Source: Stigmatella aurantiaca | GTDB taxonomy: Bacteria > Myxococcota > Myxococcia > Myxococcales > Myxococcaceae | Direction of reading: 5' to 3' | Assembly (NCBI RefSeq): GCF_900109545.1 | Contig: NZ_FOAP01000003.1 | Location: forward strand, 372,001 to 436,000 | Length of the DNA stretch: 64,000 nucleotides | Notes under the pieces: model-generated | Told to the model about the DNA's origin: nothing | The model's database searches: none | Seen by the model: only the letters and a program-made list of their open reading frames with translations | Shown: positions 1 to 8,575 of the stretch, in pieces | Position numbering within the stretch: position 1 is the stretch's first letter | Layout: the number at the start of each line of letters is the position of its first letter | Made by a program: the position numbers and the translations under genes

Positions 1-21
1 TCGTCGAGGAGTGAGGGCGTT

Positions 22-462
22 GTGACGACTGCATTCAAAACCGAAGTGATTGACCGGATCTTCTTTGCCCGGTACTCCCAGCCGCCGTCCAAGGACACCA
101 CCGCGGCGGTGCTCGCGCTCGTGGCGGCCGCCCAGCAGCGGATTGGCCAGCCGCTCATCTACGTCGGCTCCATCGACTCCAAGTCGAAGGTCCCCAATGC
201 CGAGGAGCGCAACAACCTCAACACCCTGCTGGCCGACCTGCGTCCGTACTGCGAGGCCATCAACCTCATCATCGAAGGCTCGGAGCTGCAGAACAGCCTC
301 CAGCGCGTGGTCATCTCGGGCATGATCATCTTCACGCGCACCTACGACAACTTCGCGGTGCACAAGAGCATCGACGGCGTCACCGCGGACCTGGCCGAGC
401 GGCTCAAGAAGGACGTGAGTCCCCTCATCAAGATGGCCCGTGACCGCGGTCTGGTGATGTAG
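22..462 (+). CDS. Conserved small protein, paralogue A (function unknown)
   Basis: A 146-residue protein with a GTG start. I do not recognise a named domain. No signal peptide or membrane segment is visible, so it is probably cytoplasmic. It is a clear paralogue of the protein at 2414-2857: both share the N-terminal T-A-F-K and I-D-R-[IV]-F-F-A-R-Y blocks, the central run IEGSELQNSLQRV, an ISGM-x-I-x-TRTYD block, and the C-terminal ARDRGLV. The alternating hydrophobic and helical pattern and the size are compatible with a STAS-like single-domain fold, but that is only an impression. It sits one gene upstream of an FAD monooxygenase whose other side carries the paralogue, so the three may work together. 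The left window edge is 21 bases away, so any upstream operon partner is not visible. Confidence 0.75.
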   Translation: MTTAFKTEVIDRIFFARYSQPPSKDTTAAVLALVAAAQQRIGQPLIYVGSIDSKSKVPNAEERNNLNTLLADLRPYCEAINLIIEGSELQNSLQRVVISGMIIFTRTYDNFAVHKSIDGVTADLAERLKKDVSPLIKMARDRGLVM

Positions 463-734
463 CCCCCAGACGCACCCTCTGTCCCGTTGAGCGTCTTGAA
501 GCGCCCCTCGGGTATCACCCGGTAGCAGTTTCCCCCGGCTTCCCGGGGCCTTACGGCCAAGGTCCCCGCCGCCCCCCGCCTTGCCCATGTGCACCGGAAG
601 GGTGCCAGGCGAGCCATCTCCCGGAAGACTCCCACTCAAGGGAGCCGGGGGCGAGGGGCGAAGAATTCTGGACATCCGTTTAGACTTCCGCGCCAGTCCC
701 TGCCCCTGCGGCGGGACGCCCTCTTCCCGGAGAT

Positions 735-2378
735 GTGATGTCCGCTGAGACTGTCGACGTAATCATCGTGGGGTGTGGCCCCGTGGGCGCCATCACCGCC
801 AACTACCTGGGACAGGATGGAGTACGGACGCTCATCATCGACCGGGAGCTCTACGCCCACACACAGCCCCGGGCCTTCTCGTGTGACGACGAGACGCAGC
901 GCAACTTCCAGTCCGCGGGCATGGTGGACGAGCTGGCGGTGAGCCTCTACCACTGCCCCCGGATGGACTACATCGACGGGCAGCGCAACGTGCTCGCCTC
1001 GGCGGTGTTCAAGGGGCTGGACTTCGGACATGGCCACACGGCGCTGGCCTTCTTCAGCCAGCCGCAGCTCGAGGGGGTGCTGCGCCAGGGCCTGCGCCGC
1101 TTTCCGCACGTGGAGCTGCGGATGGGGCACGAGGTGGAGTCCTTCACCCAGGATGCCGGCGGCGTCACCGTGCACATGACCGAGCGGCTCACGGGGCGCA
1201 AGCGCACCGTGCGCGCCCAGTACCTGCTGGGCTGCGATGGCTCGCACAGCAGCATCCGGGAGATGCTGCAGATTCCCATGAAGGGCACCTCCTACGGCGT
1301 GCCGTGGATCACCATCACCGCCACCACGCCCACCCCGGAGCCCATCTACACGTATTACGTGTGCGACCCCGAGCGGCCCGGCTTCGCCACGCGCGGCGCG
1401 CTGAATGAGATCCGCATGGACCTGCTGCTGCGCGGCAACGAGCGCACGGAGGTGGTGGAGAAGAAGGAAGTCGTCGAGCGCATCATCGGCTCGTTCATGG
1501 ACCCGAGCCTGGTGACCATCGTCCGGGCCGCGGTGTTCACCTTCCACAGCAAGGTGGCGCAGCGCTGGCGCGCCGGCCGCGTGTTTCTCCTGGGCGATGC
1601 GGCCCACCTGATGCCCCCCTTCCTGGGCCAGGGCATGTGCTCGGGCATCCGCGACGCGGTCAACCTCACCTGGAAGCTGGCCCTGGCGGTGAAGGGCACC
1701 GCGGGGGACGAGCTGCTCGATACCTACGAGCGAGAGCGGCGCCCCCACGCGGTGAACATGATCAACGCCACGGTGAAGATGGGGCAGATCTTCCTGTCCC
1801 GCTCGAAGTTCGTGGCGGCCCTGCGCAACAAGGTCATGCAGTGGATCTGGCGCAACCCGAAGACGCGCCCCCTCTTGCGTGACTGGAAGGTGAAGCAGCC
1901 CATCGTGCTCACCCACGGCTTCATGGCGGGCGGCAAGCACAAGAAGGGCCTGTCCGGGGGCACGTACTTCCCCCAGCCCACGGTGGGGCTCGCGGGCGGC
2001 TCCCGGGCCGCGCTGGACACCCTGTTCAGCAACCGCTTCGCCGTGCTGTGCATGGCGGACACGGCCGAGCCGGTGCGGCGCTCGGCCGAGGCCCTGGCGC
2101 GGGATCTCAACGGCGTCCTCCTGCGCGTGCTGCCCGCGGCCCGGGCCCACGAGGCCCACAACGGGGACGTGGTGGACGAGGGCGGCCAGCTCTCCGCCTG
2201 GTTCTCCCTGCACCAGGCCGACACGGCGGTGGTCCGCCCGGACCGCTTCGTCTACGGCGCCTCGCTGGGCGGTGAAATCGATCAGCTGCGCGCGCAGCTC
2301 CGGGAATTCATCCAACCGCTGCCGTCCGAGCGCATCGAGGAGGCCCCCATGCCCTCCCGCATGTCGTCCATCGCATGA
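735..2378 (+). CDS. FAD-dependent aromatic-ring monooxygenase (MhpA/PheA-like)
   Basis: A class A flavoprotein monooxygenase of about 547 residues that uses NAD(P)H and O2, probably to hydroxylate an aromatic or polyketide-like substrate. The N-terminal Rossmann motif VGCGPVG (about residues 12-18) binds the FAD ADP moiety. The second FAD motif, LLGDAAHLMPPFLGQG (near residue 285), is the hallmark GD-x3-P of the family. The C-terminal 120 residues form the thioredoxin-like tail usual in MhpA-type enzymes. Two adjacent in-frame starts exist (GTG 735, ATG 738); GGAG at 729-732 suits the ATG better. The paralogous small proteins at 22-462 and 2414-2857 flank it on the same strand, the downstream one only 35 bases away, so co-transcription is likely. 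The substrate cannot be deduced. Quinone-ring or polyketide tailoring are alternatives to catabolism. Confidence 0.9.
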   Translation: MMSAETVDVIIVGCGPVGAITANYLGQDGVRTLIIDRELYAHTQPRAFSCDDETQRNFQSAGMVDELAVSLYHCPRMDYIDGQRNVLASAVFKGLDFGHGHTALAFFSQPQLEGVLRQGLRRFPHVELRMGHEVESFTQDAGGVTVHMTERLTGRKRTVRAQYLLGCDGSHSSIREMLQIPMKGTSYGVPWITITATTPTPEPIYTYYVCDPERPGFATRGALNEIRMDLLLRGNERTEVVEKKEVVERIIGSFMDPSLVTIVRAAVFTFHSKVAQRWRAGRVFLLGDAAHLMPPFLGQGMCSGIRDAVNLTWKLALAVKGTAGDELLDTYERERRPHAVNMINATVKMGQIFLSRSKFVAALRNKVMQWIWRNPKTRPLLRDWKVKQPIVLTHGFMAGGKHKKGLSGGTYFPQPTVGLAGGSRAALDTLFSNRFAVLCMADTAEPVRRSAEALARDLNGVLLRVLPAARAHEAHNGDVVDEGGQLSAWFSLHQADTAVVRPDRFVYGASLGGEIDQLRAQLREFIQPLPSERIEEAPMPSRMSSIA

Positions 2379-2413
2379 GTCCCCGGGCCACGGCAGGGCG
2401 AAGGGAAGAGGCC

Positions 2414-2857
2414 ATGGGCACGGCATTCAAGGCAGGCCTCATCGACCGCGTCTTCTTCGCGCGATACGTCCGGCCCCCGGCCCGGGACGATGTCGCCCAG
2501 CTCGAAACCCAGCTCGCCGAGGCGCGCGAGCGCCTGGGGCAGCCACTGCTCTACGTGGCCTCCATCGTGGCGACGGTGAAGGTGCCCAACCTCGAGGAGC
2601 GCACCCACCTCAACCTGCTGCTGGCCACCGTGCGCAAGTACTCCGAGGTGGTGCACCTGGTCATCGAGGGCTCGGAGCTCCAGAACAGCCTTCAGCGCGT
2701 CATCATCTCCGGCATGCTCATCGTCACCCGGACGTATGACGATGGGCTCGCGGTGCACAAGTCCGTCACCGCCACCACGAGCGATCTGTCCGAGCGGCTC
2801 CATCGCGACGCGGCGCCGCTCATCCAGGAGGCGCGCGACCGGGGCCTCGTGCTCTGA
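2414..2857 (+). CDS. Conserved small protein, paralogue B (function unknown)
   Basis: A 147-residue cytoplasmic-looking protein paralogous to the one at 22-462. The shared blocks are TAFK, IDR-[IV]-FFARY, KVPN-x-EER, IEGSELQNSLQRV and ARDRGLV. I chose ATG 2414 because a purine-rich GGGAAGAG lies just upstream and because it aligns with the paralogue's N-terminus; an in-frame ATG at 2375 would add 13 unrelated residues. It starts 35 bases after the monooxygenase stop and is probably in the same transcript. Strict conservation of the SELQNSLQRV block in both copies suggests a binding surface, but no catalytic motif is recognisable. It could be a regulatory or accessory subunit of the flavoenzyme; this is inferred from position only. 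Confidence 0.78.
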   Translation: MGTAFKAGLIDRVFFARYVRPPARDDVAQLETQLAEARERLGQPLLYVASIVATVKVPNLEERTHLNLLLATVRKYSEVVHLVIEGSELQNSLQRVIISGMLIVTRTYDDGLAVHKSVTATTSDLSERLHRDAAPLIQEARDRGLVL

Positions 2858-2899
2858 CGATGGCTGTGGAGAAGTTGGGGAGAGGTGCGGGGCCCTCCC

Positions 2900-3430
2900 T
2901 CAGCCGGTGAGGTGCTCGAAGACGAGCTCCTCACCGTCCACCTCGTCCCACCGGGAGCCCGTCTGCGTGAAGCCGAGCTTGCGCACCATGGCCAGGGAGG
3001 GCGCGTTGCCAGGGCTCACCGAGGCCACGAAGTGGCGGATGCCGTGCTCCCGCTGGGCCCAGGCGATCATCGCGCGCACCGTCTCCCCCGCGTAGCCCTG
3101 GCGGCGGTGCTCCGGAAACACCTCGTAGCCCAGCTCCAAGGCCCCCCGGGCATCCGGGGCGCCGTGGAAGTTCACATACCCCACCATGAGGCGCCCGGGC
3201 CCGGGCCGCACCAGGGCCCGCAGCAGCCAGGGCTGGAGTGATGCGTCCCCCTCCAGGTCCTCCAGGCGCAGGCGCAGCAGGGGCTCATGCGTCCCCGGCC
3301 ACGCCGGGGGGAGCTGAAAGCCTCCGAGCCTCTCCGCCTGGGCCCGCTCCCCAGCGAGGGACGCGGCCAGGAAGGCCTTCGACAGGGAGACCAACTCCAA
3401 CCGCTCGGTGGTGAGGACCGGAACCTGCAT
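2900..3430 (-). CDS. GNAT-family N-acetyltransferase (RimJ/RimL-like)
   Basis: A 176-residue acetyltransferase. The N-terminus (TERLELVSL) is typical of RimJ/RimL-type GNAT proteins. The central strand LELGYEVFPEHRRQGYAGE contains the acetyl-CoA pyrophosphate-binding Q/R-x-x-G-x-A/G signature (RRQGYAGE, near residue 110). The terminal S-x-x-N-x-x-S-x-x-[LM]-x-x-K-[LI]-GF pattern (SPGNAPSLAMVRKLGF) is also present. It would transfer acetyl from acetyl-CoA to a protein N-terminus or a small amine; the acceptor is unknown. It runs opposite to the monooxygenase operon and ends 42 bases from that operon's last stop. The next gene on the same strand, a lipoprotein, stops 21 bases upstream of this start, so the two may be co-transcribed, although their functions look unrelated. 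Confidence 0.88.
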   Translation of the reverse strand: MQVPVLTTERLELVSLSKAFLAASLAGERAQAERLGGFQLPPAWPGTHEPLLRLRLEDLEGDASLQPWLLRALVRPGPGRLMVGYVNFHGAPDARGALELGYEVFPEHRRQGYAGETVRAMIAWAQREHGIRHFVASVSPGNAPSLAMVRKLGFTQTGSRWDEVDGEELVFEHLTG

Positions 3431-3451
3431 GGCCCCCAGGATAGCCCTGCT

Positions 3452-5638
3452 TCAGGGCGCTTCGCTCACCGGCAGCTCGTGGTGCCCGTGGCCCGGCCCC
3501 CCGAAGGTGCCCGGCCAGGGGGCCGCCGTGGGCCGCAGCCCCTTGAGGGGGAAGCGCTGGAAGCGGGCCTGGCTGGTGGAGAAGGGCGGATCGCACTGCC
3601 CGCACGTGTTCGAGCCATCCATCATCACCAGGCTCTCCGGCCCCAGCTCGAAGAGCTGCTGCACCGAGCGCGGTTTATAGGACAGCGGACACTGGAACGC
3701 CTCCGAGCCATCCCGCGTCCGCACCCCCACGAGCGTGGGCGTGGTGCCCGCCGAGGCGAAGCCCAGCACCAGCGTCTCCGGGCCCTGCGCGCCCCACGGC
3801 AGCGTGTCCGCCAGCCGCACCTCCTTCGAGGTGAAGCGCTGCCCTCCGGGCAGGGCGTACGTCCACAGGGGATCCAACCCTGGCACCGCGTAGCCCTTCA
3901 GCTCGGAGGAGGCCGCCTCGCCCCCCTCGGGGTTCACGGTGGTCCCCGCGGGGCTGGGCACCAGCACATTTCGCGTGGCCACCGCCCGGCCCAGCTCCGC
4001 CACCGTGCCCAGCTCCGTGCCGTCCTGCGTGCTCAGCGGTGTGGAGGCGTACTCGGGCAGGAGCAGCCCGCGCACCGTGCCCAGCTCGCCCCCGGCCATG
4101 GGCAGCATCCGCCGCCAGCGCTCCACGCCATCCGCCGAGTACGCCAGGAGCAGCGTGGGCGCGCCGGCCTCCAGGGGCGCCCCCGTGTTCACCGTCGGGG
4201 AGAAGGCCACGAACAAGTCCCCCTCCGTGTTCGACACCAGGCCGAAGGGGTGGGGGTGGTTGCACACGGACAGGAGCGGATCCTCCAGCAGCTTGCCCGA
4301 GACGAGCCCGCCCTTCGCGTCCAGCACCACCAGGAAGTACACCCGGCACTGCGTGTCCTGCGCCGAGTTCGCCGGGTACGCCTCGAAGAGCGCCGCCAGC
4401 CGGTCCGGCGCCATCACCGCCAGCCGGGCCATGAACATCGTCGTCGCCTGGGCCGCCAGGTCTGGCCGCGCCTCCGTCAGGGTGAAGGTCCACCGGGGCA
4501 CGCCCGTGTGCCGCTCCAGCAGGGACACCGTGCCCTGCTGCGGATAGTCCATGCACAGGAGCCGATCGTTCCACAGCATGCAGCGCCGGCCCGTGCCCTG
4601 CGCGCTCACCGGAAACTCCCCCGTCGCATCCAAGAGCGGGCTGGAGAAGAAGCCCGACAGCGTCACGCTCCCATCCGGCCACACCATGAGGTCGTGCAGG
4701 TTCCGGCTCCACTCGGCCGCGTCGTACCGCCAGTCCGGCTCCAGCGCGAGCGCGGCGGGCCGCGCGCAGACGGGCCCCTGGCAGCGGCCCTCCTCCTGGC
4801 ACGGGGTGCTGGGCGCGCAGACGAAGCCGTCCGGCAGATCCCTCACCACGCACGCCCCCTCCACGCACACGTCCGCCACGTCACACCCGCGCTGGGCGCC
4901 GCAGAAGGTGCCGTCCACCGCCTTGGCGAGCCCACAGCCCGTGGCCGGATCGCACACGCCCACCCGGCACTGGCCATCCCCGGGGCAGGGCGGCGCGGGC
5001 ACGGCGGTGCACCCATCCAGCGGGTTGCACACATCCGTCGTGCAGGCGTTGCCGTCGTCACACACCCGCTCCTGGCCCTGGCACTGGCCCCCCAGGCAGC
5101 GGCCGTTCAGCACGCACTCGTTGCCCGGATCGCACTCTGTCCCGTCCTCCAGGGCCACCGCCACGCACCGCTCCGTGGCCACATCGAAGGTGGCGCGGAA
5201 GCACGTCCCAGGCGCGGGGCACTCGGGCGGGGGCCGGGCCTCGCCCGAGATCGCCAGCGACACCGTGCCCCCTTCCGGCGAGGTGCCCACGAGCGTGGCG
5301 GAGTAGGTGCCCACCGCCGCAGGGGCGAAGCGGATCCGGACCGGGGCCTCGCCCGCGGCCAGCCGCTCCGGCAGGCCCTCCACCGTGAAGGGCGCCTCCA
5401 CCCGCGTCCACGTCACGCTCAGGGGCGAGCGGCCCGCGTTGAGCACCCGCACGGTCTCCTCGCGCGTCTGCCCGGCATAGGAGGGGGGGAACGTCACCGA
5501 GCCTGCGGACAGCCGCAGCCGGCCCGAGGCGCCCACCAGCGGGGGGTTGTCGCGGCAGCCTGCGCCCGCCACCGCGGCCAGGAGCCCCATGAGGAGCAGC
5601 GCCTGGGCTGCCCCACCCTGCATCGTCCTGCGTCCCAT
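3452..5638 (-). CDS. Large exported Cys-rich lipoprotein with choice-of-anchor-type domain
   Basis: About 728 residues. ATG 5638 has AGG-rich sequence 6 bases upstream; a second ATG (5623) is possible, while open frame further upstream lacks coding character. The N-terminus is a lipoprotein signal ending in the lipobox AGAGC. Residues 35-125 form an Ig-like ASPM/SPD-2/Hydin-type domain (SVTFPPSYAGQTREETVRV, a 'choice-of-anchor' fold common in myxobacterial surface proteins). Residues 130-290 carry many paired cysteines (VCDDGNACTTDVCNP, GQCRVGVCDPATGCG), the myxobacterial Cys-rich cassette. The last 430 residues are strand-rich with repeated LTLTE/LLAYSADG-like blades, suggesting a beta-propeller. 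Probably surface-exposed; ligand unknown. It runs antiparallel to a very long but spurious plus-strand frame. Confidence 0.85.
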   Translation of the reverse strand: MGRRTMQGGAAQALLLMGLLAAVAGAGCRDNPPLVGASGRLRLSAGSVTFPPSYAGQTREETVRVLNAGRSPLSVTWTRVEAPFTVEGLPERLAAGEAPVRIRFAPAAVGTYSATLVGTSPEGGTVSLAISGEARPPPECPAPGTCFRATFDVATERCVAVALEDGTECDPGNECVLNGRCLGGQCQGQERVCDDGNACTTDVCNPLDGCTAVPAPPCPGDGQCRVGVCDPATGCGLAKAVDGTFCGAQRGCDVADVCVEGACVVRDLPDGFVCAPSTPCQEEGRCQGPVCARPAALALEPDWRYDAAEWSRNLHDLMVWPDGSVTLSGFFSSPLLDATGEFPVSAQGTGRRCMLWNDRLLCMDYPQQGTVSLLERHTGVPRWTFTLTEARPDLAAQATTMFMARLAVMAPDRLAALFEAYPANSAQDTQCRVYFLVVLDAKGGLVSGKLLEDPLLSVCNHPHPFGLVSNTEGDLFVAFSPTVNTGAPLEAGAPTLLLAYSADGVERWRRMLPMAGGELGTVRGLLLPEYASTPLSTQDGTELGTVAELGRAVATRNVLVPSPAGTTVNPEGGEAASSELKGYAVPGLDPLWTYALPGGQRFTSKEVRLADTLPWGAQGPETLVLGFASAGTTPTLVGVRTRDGSEAFQCPLSYKPRSVQQLFELGPESLVMMDGSNTCGQCDPPFSTSQARFQRFPLKGLRPTAAPWPGTFGGPGHGHHELPVSEAP

Positions 5639-5890
5639 CCATGACCTCGTCCGCTGGCCTATAGCCCCCGGCCGCCCCGGGTGCGAGGCAGCACCGGGGG
5701 CCCGGCCTCGCATGCCTGTTGGCCAGCCACCGGTCCCCGCCCTGGGACTGTTGCCGGGGTATTTCCCTTCGGTCCCGTACGAAGTCCTGCCTCGGACTGT
5801 CATTTCTACCGGCGCCCGACTCACACATTTGCCAAGTGCCCGGAATCCTTGAAGCCGGGAAAGGTACGTTTCTAGCAACAGTGCGCAACC

Positions 5891-6196
5891 ATGGACAGTG
5901 TCGACTCCATTGATTCGCTTGGCTTCGAGCCCCGGCCGCGCGCCTTCACCGTGCTGATTCCGCGGGCCCTTCAGCCGTTCGTGGACCGGTTGCCCCCGGA
6001 GACGCGCCAGCACGTGATGGCGGAGCTGTTCCGCCTGGCGGCGCAGACCAGCTGCCGCATCTCTGGCGACAACGGCAGCTTCACCTCCGCGCTGCGCCTG
6101 GAGGTGGCCGACTGCCTGGTGCGCGTGGAGATGGACGTCGCGCGCTCGCGGCTGATGCTCACCCAGCTCGTCTGGCAGAAGAAATTCCGGTCCTGA
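5891..6196 (+). CDS. Small hypothetical protein
   Basis: A 101-residue acidic-start protein with no signal peptide or membrane segment. It contains a block of alternating strands and helices (RAFTVLIPRALQPFVDRL, then LRLEVADCLVRVEMDVARSR), compatible with one compact alpha/beta domain. I do not recognise a family. The ATG follows about 250 bases of non-coding sequence after the divergently transcribed lipoprotein, so this region must hold back-to-back promoters. The ribosome-binding site is weak. The next small gene (6243) follows at 46 bases on the same strand; the two are probably co-transcribed. Codon usage matches the G+C-rich neighbours, which supports it being real. Confidence 0.6.
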   Translation: MDSVDSIDSLGFEPRPRAFTVLIPRALQPFVDRLPPETRQHVMAELFRLAAQTSCRISGDNGSFTSALRLEVADCLVRVEMDVARSRLMLTQLVWQKKFRS

Positions 6197-6242
6197 CCGG
6201 TTCTTCACCGTTGTTGCGTTCCATCCCTCTCTCGAACGACTC

Positions 6243-6536
6243 ATGCAGCGAGCCGCCGGCTACACAGAATCCGGAAGACTGACCCAGCTCATCGAGCAGC
6301 TTCGGGAGCGGCTGGGGTCCGGACTGCTACAGGCCGATTTCAGCCAGGAGCTGGAGGCGGTGCTGGCCCGGCTCTTGATGCGCAACCAGCGGCTTCGGGT
6401 GCTGCAGCGGATGACGCGCAACTGCGTCTCCCTGGAGAGCGCCGCCGCGATCCGCACCGTCATCGAACAGCTCGACGAGGAACTGCTGCGGGAGCTGCCC
6501 CCCTTGCTGGAGCGGCTGGAGCAGCAGCACGCCTGA
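6243..6536 (+). CDS. Small helical hypothetical protein
   Basis: A 97-residue protein that is almost entirely predicted helix, with heptad-like leucines (RLTQLIEQLRERLGSGLL; QLDEELLRELPPLLERLEQ), so probably a coiled-coil or helical-bundle oligomer. No membrane segment, no cysteine pairs, no recognised domain. It lies 46 bases after the 101-residue hypothetical gene and before a 280-base non-coding region that leads to a kinase gene. It may be a small adaptor, but no function is assigned. Confidence 0.6.
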   Translation: MQRAAGYTESGRLTQLIEQLRERLGSGLLQADFSQELEAVLARLLMRNQRLRVLQRMTRNCVSLESAAAIRTVIEQLDEELLRELPPLLERLEQQHA

Positions 6537-6542
6537 GCGCTC

Positions 6543-6775
6543 CTGCTGCTTCCTCTAGAAGGTAATAGAAGAGAGGATCTAAGTAGTAGAGACAGTAGGC
6601 AGCTCAGACTTGGGGAAAAGTCTGTAAGCGCCCGAAGGGACTGAAGAATCCCGGAAATGCTACATGTGGGCAAGTTGGCGGTTTCCCCCGGGCATCCACA
6701 CCCCCCCCCTTTTCCCCCGGGGTTTTCCACAGGCATCCCCGTCTCCTCCACAGGCCATCCACAGGTATTCTGGGG
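6543..6775. promoter_or_regulatory. Atypical non-coding region before the kinase gene: purine/AT-rich tract, homopolymer runs and four TCCACA words
   Basis: This gap holds no gene. Bases 6553-6600 are unusually A/G-rich for this genome. Bases 6701-6726 consist of consecutive homopolymer runs (nine C, four T, five C, four G, four T). Around them lie four copies of TCCACA, ending at 6700, 6731, 6752 and 6763. The one at 6723-6731 (TTTTCCACA) fits the relaxed DnaA-box form TTWTNCACA. This could be a kinase promoter with a repeated activator site, or DnaA-titrating sites. Neither is proven, and no classical -35/-10 pair stands out. Confidence 0.3.
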
Positions 6776-6814
6776 GACAAGGCCCCAGCGGAAGACCGGG
6801 CTGTAGGAAAGTCC

Positions 6815-8458
6815 ATGGACCTCTACCGGGGCGAGCAGATTGGGAAGTACGAGGTCATCACCCGGCTGTCGGTGGGCGGCATGGCGGAGCTCTTCCTGGG
6901 CTTCACCTCGGGCCCGGGGGGCTTCCGCAAGTACGTGGCCCTCAAGCGCATCCTCCCGGACGTGCGCAGCAACGAGCAGTTCGAGCGCATGTTCCTGGAC
7001 GAGGCGCGCATCACCGCGGCCTTCAACCACCCGAACATCGCCCAGGTGTACGAGCTGGGGCAGGAGGACGACGGCCTCTTTCTGGCCATGGAGTTCGTCG
7101 CCGGCCAGAATCTGGATCAGGTCACCGACGCCTGCCTCCGCCGCAAGCAGCCCCTGCCCCTGGGCATGAGCCTGGCGGTGGGCCGGGACGTGTGCCTGGC
7201 GCTGCACTACGCGCACGCGTTCACCGGGCCCTCGGGCCGCCCCAGCCCCGTCATCCACCGGGACGTCGCCCAGAAGAACATCATGGTGACGTACGACGGG
7301 GTGGTGAAGCTGCTGGACTTCGGCATCGCCAAGGCGCGCGGCAGCCTGGAGCGCACGCACGTGGGCACGGTGAAGGGCACCGCCGGGTACATGTCCCCCG
7401 AGCAGGTGCGCGGCGATCCGCTGGATGGGCGCAGTGACGTGTTCAGCCTGGGCGTGGTGCTCTGGGAGCTCGTCACCGGGCAGCGCCTGTTCGCCGGAGA
7501 GACTGAGCGCGACGAGATGCTGAACATCCTGGAGGCGCCCATCCCCTCCCCGCGCCAGCGCGCCAGCCACGTGTCCGAGGACGTGGCCGCCGTCATCCTC
7601 AAGGCGCTGGAGCGCAACGCGGGGGACCGCTGGCAGAGCGGCCGGGACATGGCGCGGGCGCTGGAGGATGCCGCCGGGCGGATGATGTTCGATCTCGAGC
7701 GGCGCGCGGCGCTCATGCGCTCGCTGTTCCAGGCGAAGATGGCCTCGACGCAGGCCCTGCTGGACAGCGCGGACACGAGCAAGGCGCCCGCGCCCTCCGG
7801 GCCGGAGCCCGCCGTCATCGTCTCCCCGGACGTGGCCGAGCCCGAGGAGTGGGATCGCACCCCCACCCGGAACCCCGCGGACGAGGAGCTGGAGGCGCAG
7901 GCCGCGGCCCTGAGCGCCCGGGCCACCGCGATGCCCGAGGATGCCGCCGCGCGGGATGCCACCCGGGGGCCGTGGGCCCTGCTGCTGCTCGTCCTGGTGG
8001 TGGCCGGAGGCCTGCTCGTCTGGAAGCTCGTGCCCGCGCTGGATGAGGACGTGGAGCCCGAGCCCACCGTGCCCGCGTATGTGGACCCGCGGCTCAGGCA
8101 GTTCCCCGAGCCGGGGCAGCCCCCCGTGCTGCCCGTGCCCGACGCGGGGACGGCAGCGGCCGGGAGCGGAGAGGCGCCGGAGCCGGAGGCCCCGCCCAAG
8201 GAGGGCGGCAAGTCCTCGCGCAACCGGAAGTCCACGAAAGAGGGCCGGCTGACGCTCATCATCAAGCCCGAGGCCGAGGTTTTCCTGGGCTCGAAGTCGC
8301 TGGGCTTCACGCCGCTGCGCAACAAGCCCCTGCCCAAAGGCACGAAGTCGCTGCGCATCGTGGGCCCGGACGGAAAGCACCGGGAGCTCCAGGTCTCCAT
8401 CCCGGCGGGCGAGACCATCGAGAGGGCGCTGTTGCTCAGTGAAATTCCCGAGCGCTGA
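6815..8458 (+). CDS. Membrane Ser/Thr protein kinase with C-terminal PEGA-like domain
   Basis: A 547-residue Hanks-type kinase. The kinase domain covers residues 11-285: glycine-rich loop LSVGGMAELFLG, ATP lysine K44 (VALK), catalytic loop HRDVAQKN (D150), DFG (D168), then GTAGYMSPEQV in the activation segment. The catalytic loop lacks the usual HRDLKPEN lysine position, a variation frequent in myxobacterial kinases. A Pro/Ala-rich linker is followed by one membrane helix (about 387-407, WALLLLVLVVAGGLLVWKLV). The C-terminus (about 485-535) resembles a PEGA domain (LTLIIKPEAEVFLGSKSLG; TPLRNKPLPKG), which would sit in the periplasm and may bind envelope polymers. AGGAAAG precedes the ATG. It probably phosphorylates cytoplasmic targets in response to an envelope signal. 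Confidence 0.92.
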   Translation: MDLYRGEQIGKYEVITRLSVGGMAELFLGFTSGPGGFRKYVALKRILPDVRSNEQFERMFLDEARITAAFNHPNIAQVYELGQEDDGLFLAMEFVAGQNLDQVTDACLRRKQPLPLGMSLAVGRDVCLALHYAHAFTGPSGRPSPVIHRDVAQKNIMVTYDGVVKLLDFGIAKARGSLERTHVGTVKGTAGYMSPEQVRGDPLDGRSDVFSLGVVLWELVTGQRLFAGETERDEMLNILEAPIPSPRQRASHVSEDVAAVILKALERNAGDRWQSGRDMARALEDAAGRMMFDLERRAALMRSLFQAKMASTQALLDSADTSKAPAPSGPEPAVIVSPDVAEPEEWDRTPTRNPADEELEAQAAALSARATAMPEDAAARDATRGPWALLLLVLVVAGGLLVWKLVPALDEDVEPEPTVPAYVDPRLRQFPEPGQPPVLPVPDAGTAAAGSGEAPEPEAPPKEGGKSSRNRKSTKEGRLTLIIKPEAEVFLGSKSLGFTPLRNKPLPKGTKSLRIVGPDGKHRELQVSIPAGETIERALLLSEIPER

Positions 8459-8575
8459 CGGGGCGGAGACGCAGGTGGCGCTGGACGGGAGGGGCCGGCT
8501 CTGGCCTTCTGCACCCTGTTCACCCCCTGCGTGCCCTGGAGGTTCAGGGCCCCCACCTGGATACGGTCTCCCGCC

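Noticed and set aside
3287-5644. Plus-strand frame of 785 codons opposite the lipoprotein
   Set aside because: The minus-strand product has a signal peptide, lipobox and paired cysteines; the plus-strand product is Arg/Pro/His-rich with no start signal.
6723-6763. A replication origin
   Set aside because: Only one word fits a relaxed DnaA box and there is no dnaA, dnaN or AT-rich unwinding element of normal size, so I list it only as an odd regulatory block.
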